From positions 1-39,164 of the forward strand of contig NZ_JAIVMF010000023.1 in assembly GCF_020176715.1 (NCBI RefSeq): a stretch of 39,164 bases of DNA, given 5' to 3'. The DNA comes from Stappia stellulata (GTDB taxonomy: Bacteria; Pseudomonadota; Alphaproteobacteria; Rhizobiales; Stappiaceae). Positions within the stretch are counted from its first letter, which is position 1. Each line of letters starts with the position of its first letter. Position numbers and translations under genes: made by a program. Under the pieces are notes generated by a model, which was not told where the DNA came from, searched no databases, and saw only the letters and a list, made by a program, of their open reading frames with translations. This document shows positions 34,033 to 39,164 of this stretch, piece after piece.

Positions 34033-35349
34033 ATGAACACGCTGGCATTCGAGGACATGGGTGAGGACACCCGCCGGGCAATCGACGAGGCGGACCGCGA
34101 AACCGAGATCGCGGCCCCGCCGCCGCCGGCCGACACGCTCGACCTGAAAGCGGTTCCGCGCATCGCCATCCAGGCGTTTTGCGAAAGCGACGAGGTTGCC
34201 GGGACCATCGAGCGGGCCGCGCAGGACCGGCGCATGGCCAAGGCGCATGTGAAGGTGCACAGGGGCGGGATCGCGGCCGCGGCGGATTTCTATTCCTCCG
34301 CGCCGACACCGAACCTGATCATGATCGAAAGCCTGATGGACCCGAACGGCTTGATCGAGGGGCTGGAGCGTCTCGCCGAGGTCTGCGACGCGGGCACCAA
34401 GGTCGTGGTGATCGGCCACGTCAACGACGTGTCGCTCTACCGCGATCTCATTCACCGCGGCGTCAGCGACTATCTTGTCGCGCCGATCGACCTGTTCCAG
34501 GTGATCGGCGCCATCGGCGATCTTTACGTCAGCCCGGAGTCCGAACCGCTCGGCCGCACCATCGGCTTTATCGGCGCCAAGGGCGGCGTCGGGGCCTCCA
34601 CGGTTGCGCATAATGTCTCCTGGTCGATTGCCCGCGTCTATGAAAGCGATGTGGTGCTGGCCGATCTCGACCTGGCCTTCGGCACCGCCGGGCTGGATTT
34701 CAACCAGGACCCGCTGCAGGGCGTGTTCGAGGCCGTGTCCTCGCCGGAGCGGCTGGACGAGACCATGCTCGACCGCCTCCTGTCGAAATGCGCGGATCGC
34801 CTGAATCTCCTTGCCGCACCCGCCTCGCTGGAACGCGCCTATGATCATGGCGAGACCAGCTTCGACGGACTGCTCGAGGTGATGCAGGCAGGAGCGCCGG
34901 CGGTCATTCTCGACATTCCCCACGGCTGGTCGTCGTGGATCCGCCATTTGCTGGCGAAGGTCGACGAGGTGGTGATCGTCGCCGAGCCGGATCTGGCGAA
35001 CCTGCGCAATGCCAAGAACATGGTCGACACCCTGCGCCAGCTGCGTCCCAACGACGCCGCGCCGCGCCTTGTGCTGAACCGCGTCAACGTGCCCAAGCGG
35101 CCCGAGATCAAGGTGAGCGAGTTCACCGACGCGCTCGGCATCGATCCGGTTGCGGTGCTGCCGTTCGAGCCGCTCCTGTTCGGCACGGCGGCGAACAACG
35201 GGCAGATGATCGGCGAGCAGGACGAGAAGCATCCAAGCGCCGCCCTGTTCGACCAGATCTCGCAGGTCGTCACCGGTCGGGGCGAGATCCAGAAGCAGAA
35301 GGGCCTGGCGCTTGGCGCGCTGATGAGCCGCTTGTTGAAAAAGGCCTGA
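34033..35349 (+). CDS. cpaE: Pilus localisation ATPase CpaE (TadZ)
   Basis: 438 residues. An N-terminal receiver-like domain (about 43-165) precedes a ParA/MinD-type ATPase with deviant Walker A GAKGGVGAST (181-190). In the receiver domain the position of the phosphorylated Asp holds Glu99 (LIMIES), as is common for the atypical receiver domains of this family. It places the pilus at the cell pole. GGAGGAG precedes the ATG. A hairpin lies in the 90-base spacer before cpaF. Confidence 0.92.
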   Translation: MNTLAFEDMGEDTRRAIDEADRETEIAAPPPPADTLDLKAVPRIAIQAFCESDEVAGTIERAAQDRRMAKAHVKVHRGGIAAAADFYSSAPTPNLIMIESLMDPNGLIEGLERLAEVCDAGTKVVVIGHVNDVSLYRDLIHRGVSDYLVAPIDLFQVIGAIGDLYVSPESEPLGRTIGFIGAKGGVGASTVAHNVSWSIARVYESDVVLADLDLAFGTAGLDFNQDPLQGVFEAVSSPERLDETMLDRLLSKCADRLNLLAAPASLERAYDHGETSFDGLLEVMQAGAPAVILDIPHGWSSWIRHLLAKVDEVVIVAEPDLANLRNAKNMVDTLRQLRPNDAAPRLVLNRVNVPKRPEIKVSEFTDALGIDPVAVLPFEPLLFGTAANNGQMIGEQDEKHPSAALFDQISQVVTGRGEIQKQKGLALGALMSRLLKKA

Positions 35350-35379
35350 GGCGCGGAACGGCGGCTTGTGGCTGTCGGC

Positions 35380-35406
35380 CCGCGGCGGGGGAACGTCCCT
35401 CCGCGG
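35380..35406 (+). promoter_or_regulatory. Stem-loop between cpaE and cpaF
   Basis: CCGCGG (35380-35385) and GGG (35387-35389) pair with CCC (35397-35399) and CCGCGG (35401-35406) around one mismatch. No T run follows, so this is more likely an mRNA-processing or stability element than a terminator. Confidence 0.5.
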
Positions 35407-35439
35407 ACGATTGATGAACGCAGTTGAGAGCAGGTGAAA

Positions 35440-36948
35440 ATGTTCGGTCGACGTGGCGCAACTCCTGGAACGGCGGCTCCCCGCCCCAAGGCTCCCGCTG
35501 CTCCCCCCGCGGGATCGGCGGTCGAACCGCGCGCGGACGCGCAACAGGAGCGCGAGACGGCGGTCGCCGCCAGCGCTGCGCCAGCCGTTGCCGCCCAGCC
35601 CGCTCCCCAGCCCAAGGCCCCCGAGCCTGCGCCGGAAAAGCCCGTGCAGAGGCGGTCCAACGACTATTACGCGACCAAGGCGTCGATCTTCAACGCGCTG
35701 GTCGAGGCCATCGACCTGTCGATGCTGACCCGGCTGTCGCCGGAGGATGCGCGCGAGGAGATCCGCGACGTCGTCAACGACATCATCGCGCTGAAGAACG
35801 TCGTCATGTCGATCTCCGAGCAGGAAGACCTGCTGGAGGACATCTGCAACGACGTGCTCGGCTACGGCCCGCTGGAGCCCCTGCTGGCGCGCGACGACAT
35901 CGCCGACATCATGGTCAATGGCGCCGACACGGTCTACATCGAGACCCAGGGCAAGATGCAGCAGACCGGCGTCCGCTTCCGCGACAACAAGCAGCTGATG
36001 AACATCTGCCAGCGGATCGTGAGCCAGGTCGGCCGCCGCGTCGACGAATCCAGCCCGATCTGCGACGCGCGTCTCGCCGACGGGTCGCGTGTCAACGTCA
36101 TCGCGCCGCCGCTGGCGATCGACGGCCCGACGCTCACCATCCGCAAGTTCAAGAAGGACAAGCTGACGCTCAAGCAGCTCGTCCAGTTCAATTCCGTGTC
36201 GCCGGAAGGCGCTACCGTTCTGGAGATCATCGGCCGCAGCCGCTGCAACGTGCTGATCTCCGGCGGTACCGGCTCGGGCAAGACGACGCTGCTCAACTGC
36301 CTGACCGCCTATATCGATTCCACCGAACGCATCATCACCTGCGAGGATGCGGCGGAGCTGCAGCTGCAGCAGCCGCATGTGGTGCGTCTGGAAACCCGCC
36401 CGCCCAACCTTGAGGGCGAGGGCGAGGTGACCATGCGCGACCTGGTCAAGAACTGCCTGCGCATGCGGCCCGAACGCATCATCGTCGGCGAGGTGCGCGG
36501 ACCCGAGGCCTTCGATCTGCTGCAGGCGATGAACACCGGCCACGACGGCTCGATGGGCACGCTCCACGCCAACAGCCCGCGCGAGGCCCTCTCGCGTCTG
36601 GAATCGATGATCACCATGGGCGGCTTCTCGCTTCCCTCCAAGACCCTGCGCGAGATGATCGTGTCTTCCATCGACGTGATCGTCCAGGCGCAGCGCCTGC
36701 GCGACGGCTCGCGCCGCATCACCCATGTCTCCGAGGTCATGGGCATGGAGGGCGACGTCATCATCACCCAGGACGTGTTCCTCTACGACATCCTCGGCGA
36801 GGACGCGAACGGCAAGCTGATCGGGCGGCACCGCTCCACCGGCATCGGCCGTCCGAAGTTCTGGGAAAAGGCCCGCTACTTCGGTGAGGAACACCGTCTC
36901 GCCGCGGCGCTTGACGCGGCCGAAGTGCGCGAGGACGGCAATGTCTGA
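35440..36948 (+). CDS. cpaF: Pilus motor ATPase CpaF (TadA)
   Basis: 502 residues. The first 72 residues are an Ala/Pro-rich linker; then the N-terminal domain of secretion ATPases and the RecA-like motor with Walker [10 protein letters not shown] (275-283), [11 protein letters not shown] Asp box, and the Walker B region [14 protein letters not shown] followed by [12 protein letters not shown] His box. Powers pilus assembly from the cytoplasm. Start at ATG 35440; the GTG at 35434 is also open. Overlaps tadB by eight bases. Confidence 0.95.
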   Translation: MFGRRGATPGTAAPRPKAPAAPPAGSAVEPRADAQQERETAVAASAAPAVAAQPAPQPKAPEPAPEKPVQRRSNDYYATKASIFNALVEAIDLSMLTRLSPEDAREEIRDVVNDIIALKNVVMSISEQEDLLEDICNDVLGYGPLEPLLARDDIADIMVNGADTVYIETQGKMQQTGVRFRDNKQLMNICQRIVSQVGRRVDESSPICDARLADGSRVNVIAPPLAIDGPTLTIRKFKKDKLTLKQLVQFNSVSPEGATVLEIIGRSRCNVLISGGTGSGKTTLLNCLTAYIDSTERIITCEDAAELQLQQPHVVRLETRPPNLEGEGEVTMRDLVKNCLRMRPERIIVGEVRGPEAFDLLQAMNTGHDGSMGTLHANSPREALSRLESMITMGGFSLPSKTLREMIVSSIDVIVQAQRLRDGSRRITHVSEVMGMEGDVIITQDVFLYDILGEDANGKLIGRHRSTGIGRPKFWEKARYFGEEHRLAAALDAAEVREDGNV

Positions 36949-37960
36949 GCTGAAGGACTTTCTCTCGCCCGAACTGACGATGCTGGCAACCGCCCTGCTT
37001 GCCACCTTTTCCATCGGCGGCATCCTCTATGCGCTGCTGCAGCCGATGCTGACGGGAGAAAAGCAGCGCGACAAGCGCCTCAAGTCCGTCTCCAGCCGCG
37101 CCACGACCATCGACGCCGCCCGTCTCCTGAAGGACAACGACCGGCGCCGCAAGTCCGTTCAGGACCAGCTTCGCGATTTCGAAACCCGGGAAAAGAAGCG
37201 CAAGGACAAACAGGCGCGTCTCACGCTCGAGGAGCGGATCGAGCAGGCGGGGCTGACCTGGACGCGGCGCACGTTCTACATCTTCTCCGTGGTCAGCGGC
37301 CTTGTCGTCACCTTGATCGGCTTCTCGATCACCTCGTCGATCCTCGTCAACGCCGGCTTCGCCTTTGTCGGCTTCTTCGGCATTCCCCGCTTCTATCTGG
37401 GGCGCAAGAAGAAGAAGCGCATCGACGCGTTTCTCAATGAACTGCCGAATGCGGTGGATGTCATCGTGCGCGGTACCAAGGCGGGTCTGCCGCTGGCGGA
37501 ATGCTTCCAGATCGTGGCGGCCGAGGCGCGCGACCCGATCCGGACGGAGTTCCGCCGCCTGATCGAGGCGCAAACGATGGGCGTCACGCTGAGCGAGGCG
37601 ATCACCAAGCTGCCGCAGCGCATGCCGGTGGCGGAAGCGAATTTTCTCGCGATCGTCGTTGCCATCCAGTCGCAGGCCGGCGGCTCGATGTCGGAGGCGC
37701 TCGGCAATCTGTCCAAGGTGCTTCGCGAGCGCAAGGCGATGAAGGGCAAGATCCAGGCGATGAGCCAGGAGGCGAAATCCTCCGCCGCGATCATCGGGTC
37801 GTTGCCGTTCCTGGTTGTCGGCGTGCTGTCGCTGACGAGCCCGTCCTACATCATGCTTCTGGTCACCGAACCTGCAGGCAACATGATCCTCGCCTTTTCC
37901 GGATTCTGGATGCTGACGGGAATGGCCATCATGAAGAAGATGATCAACTTTGACTTCTGA
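36941..37960 (+). CDS. tadB: Pilus inner-membrane platform protein TadB
   Basis: 339 residues. A GspF-type (T2SSF) domain at about 180-310 and four predicted membrane segments (about 12-34, 105-125, 130-145 and near the C-terminus). Conserved blocks are LPNAVDVIVRGTKAGLPLAE and MPVAEANFLAIVVAIQSQAGG. Works with TadC as the inner-membrane platform for the CpaF motor. ATGTCTGA overlap with cpaF. Confidence 0.94.
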   Translation: MSELKDFLSPELTMLATALLATFSIGGILYALLQPMLTGEKQRDKRLKSVSSRATTIDAARLLKDNDRRRKSVQDQLRDFETREKKRKDKQARLTLEERIEQAGLTWTRRTFYIFSVVSGLVVTLIGFSITSSILVNAGFAFVGFFGIPRFYLGRKKKKRIDAFLNELPNAVDVIVRGTKAGLPLAECFQIVAAEARDPIRTEFRRLIEAQTMGVTLSEAITKLPQRMPVAEANFLAIVVAIQSQAGGSMSEALGNLSKVLRERKAMKGKIQAMSQEAKSSAAIIGSLPFLVVGVLSLTSPSYIMLLVTEPAGNMILAFSGFWMLTGMAIMKKMINFDF

Positions 37961-37975
37961 CGCGAAGGCCCGGCC

Positions 37976-38962
37976 ATGATGGGACTGGATTTTTCTGATC
38001 TGATGAGCCAGCAGATGATCATCGCCGCGCTGACGATGGTCGCGGTTGCCGGCACGGTCTTCGTGCTGGTGATGCCGCTGCTTGAGGGCGACAAGCTGAA
38101 GAGCCGCATGAAGTCGGTGGCGCTCGAGCGCGACCAGATGCGGGCGCGCGAACGCGCACGCATGGCCGACGAGAAAGCCAATGCAAGGGTCTCCCTGCGC
38201 AATCAGCCCAAGCAGCAGGTGCAGCGCATCGTCGACCGGCTCAACCTCAAGCATTTGATGTCGGACGAACAGACCAAGCTGCGGCTTATGCGGGCCGGAT
38301 TTCGCGGCACCAAGCCGCTCTACATGTTCCTGTTTGCGCGGCTGGTCATGCCGGTGGTGCTGTTTGTCGTGGCGCTGTTCTACACCTTCGTGGTGCTGCA
38401 GCTCGAACAGCCGCCGATGGTCAAGGTCCTGATCGCCAGCGTGGTGGCCTTCATCGGCTATTACGCGCCTGATCTCTACTTGAAGAACCGCATTCAGAAT
38501 CGCCAGCTGTCGATCAACCGGGCCTGGCCCGACGCGCTCGACCTGATGCTGATTTGCGTGGAATCGGGCATGTCCATCGAGGTCGCCTTTCGCAAGGTCT
38601 CGGAGGAAATCGGCGTGCAGTCGATCGCGCTCGCCGAGGAACTGACGCTGACCAACGCCGAATTGTCCTATCTCGGCGAGCGTCGGCTTGCCTATGAGAA
38701 CCTGGCGAAGCGCACGGGCCTGGAAGGCGTCAAGAACGTCTCGCTCGCGCTTATCCAGGCGGAGCGCTACGGCACGCCGGTGTCGCAGGCGCTGCGGGTG
38801 ATGGCCGACGAGAACCGGGCGCAGCGTATGCAGGCGGCCGAGAAGAAGGCCGCCGCCCTGCCGCCGAAGTTGACGGTTCCGATGATCGTGTTCTTCCTGC
38901 CCGTGCTTCTGGCCGTGATCATCGGCCCGGTGATCATCCAGGCGCTCGCCACCTTCAAGTGA
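37976..38962 (+). CDS. tadC: Pilus inner-membrane platform protein TadC
   Basis: 328 residues. Second T2SSF-type platform protein: a membrane segment at about 14-36, a central charged region, then two membrane segments near 117-160, the WPDALDLMLICVESGMSIE block and a C-terminal pair of hydrophobic helices. GAAGG lies seven bases ahead of the ATG. Last gene of the operon; the TPR protein TadD that often follows in this order is not present before the window ends. Confidence 0.94.
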   Translation: MMGLDFSDLMSQQMIIAALTMVAVAGTVFVLVMPLLEGDKLKSRMKSVALERDQMRARERARMADEKANARVSLRNQPKQQVQRIVDRLNLKHLMSDEQTKLRLMRAGFRGTKPLYMFLFARLVMPVVLFVVALFYTFVVLQLEQPPMVKVLIASVVAFIGYYAPDLYLKNRIQNRQLSINRAWPDALDLMLICVESGMSIEVAFRKVSEEIGVQSIALAEELTLTNAELSYLGERRLAYENLAKRTGLEGVKNVSLALIQAERYGTPVSQALRVMADENRAQRMQAAEKKAAALPPKLTVPMIVFFLPVLLAVIIGPVIIQALATFK

Positions 38963-39020
38963 TCCGCAAGAGGGCGCGCGGCCCGAAACGTGGAGCCGAT
39001 TGCCGGCTCAGACATCAAAA

Positions 39021-39047
39021 AGGCCTCCGGGACGATCCCGGAGGCCT
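39021..39047 (-). terminator. Hairpin terminator, T run on the minus strand
   Basis: A perfect 12-base stem (39021-39032 with 39036-39047) closes a CGA loop. On the plus strand it is preceded by AAAA; read on the minus strand it is followed by TTTT, so it can terminate leftward transcription. On the plus side the expected T run is missing and the repeat word at 39047-39062 begins instead. Confidence 0.75.
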
Positions 39048-39062
39048 CAGACTGCTGACAAA
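39047..39062. repeat. Second copy of the 16-base deo-operon repeat
   Basis: This 16-base word is identical to 16162-16177 and begins at the last base of the hairpin stem before it. Confidence 0.6.
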
Positions 39063-39091
39063 CCCGTCGATTTCGGCGGGTTTGTTTTTTT
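39060..39091 (+). terminator. Rho-independent terminator after tadC
   Basis: A 10-base stem (39060-39069 with 39074-39083, one G-U pair), loop ATTT, followed by GTTTTTTT. It will end transcription of the tad operon from the left. Confidence 0.88.
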
Positions 39092-39164
39092 GCAGTTTTG
39101 GTTCTGAGGTTTTGAGCGGTTTTGGTTCAGGGTTAGGTTGGTCCAGCCACCTCAGGCTGGGGCT
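39092..39164. other. G/T-rich tail at the right edge
   Basis: No gene is visible. GTTTTGGTTC is repeated at 39095-39104 and 39119-39128 (period 24). Composition differs from the rest of the window; it may be the start of a mobile element, which the window does not show. Confidence 0.4.

Noticed and set aside
33985-37023. 1012-residue minus-strand open frame opposite cpaE and cpaF
   Set aside because: Antisense shadow of two conserved pilus genes; no domain or ribosome-binding site supports it.

Overview
This window is a GC-rich, gene-dense stretch of a bacterial chromosome. Several features point to an alphaproteobacterium of the order Hyphomicrobiales (Rhizobiales), possibly a Stappiaceae-like marine genus: alphaproteobacterial-type glucokinase, methylglyoxal synthase and HrpB proteins, a Caulobacter/rhizobium-style flp-cpaA / cpaBCDEF-tadBC locus, TTAACC half-sites resembling CtrA boxes, and the strong codon bias. 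The family placement is inference from protein character; no rRNA gene is present to settle it.

Layout. (1) Positions 1-392 are the end of an IS481-family insertion sequence that runs off the left edge. (2) Positions 460-4459 (minus) are a tightly coupled mgsA-glk-hrpB operon, with four-base ATGA overlaps at both junctions: methylglyoxal synthase, glucokinase and a DEFH-box RNA helicase. A secreted von Willebrand-like DUF1194 protein follows at 4595-5443 (minus). (3) Positions 6086-21082 (plus) form a 15-kb nucleoside uptake and catabolism operon. It starts with a SorC/DeoR-type regulator, then two tandem BMP-family binding proteins, a fused double-ATPase and two permeases. Next come cytidine deaminase (cdd), purine nucleoside phosphorylase (punA), deoC, deoA, deoB, a phytanoyl-CoA-dioxygenase-family oxygenase, adenosine deaminase (add), uracil phosphoribosyltransferase (upp) and a ribokinase-family kinase. 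(4) Positions 21232-27540 hold single genes of varied function: a retropepsin-like protein, an acetylpolyamine amidohydrolase, a HAD phosphatase, a PhnD-like binding protein with a long acidic linker, and a minus-strand pair made of a MaoC-phosphotransacetylase fusion and acetate kinase. (5) Positions 27724-38962 are a Tad (Flp) pilus locus. A minus-strand set (secretin-N-domain protein and two TadE-like minor pilins) is divergent from flp-cpaA, which a strong terminator separates at its flp end, and from cpaB-cpaC-cpaD-cpaE-cpaF-tadB-tadC. Two hairpin terminators follow tadC.

How the genes work together. The nucleoside operon can import nucleosides, deaminate cytidine and adenosine, and phosphorolyse them to bases and (deoxy)ribose-1-phosphate. 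The sugar phosphates then pass through phosphopentomutase and deoxyribose-phosphate aldolase into central metabolism (acetaldehyde plus glyceraldehyde-3-phosphate), and uracil is recovered through Upp. The one member without an obvious place in this pathway is the iron/2-oxoglutarate oxygenase at 17448-18320. It resembles the orphan animal enzyme PHYHD1 and is translationally coupled to add; it is the best candidate here for undescribed biochemistry. The Tad genes supply pilin, prepilin peptidase, secretin, lipoprotein, localisation ATPase, motor ATPase and platform proteins, but no TadD-like TPR protein is present.
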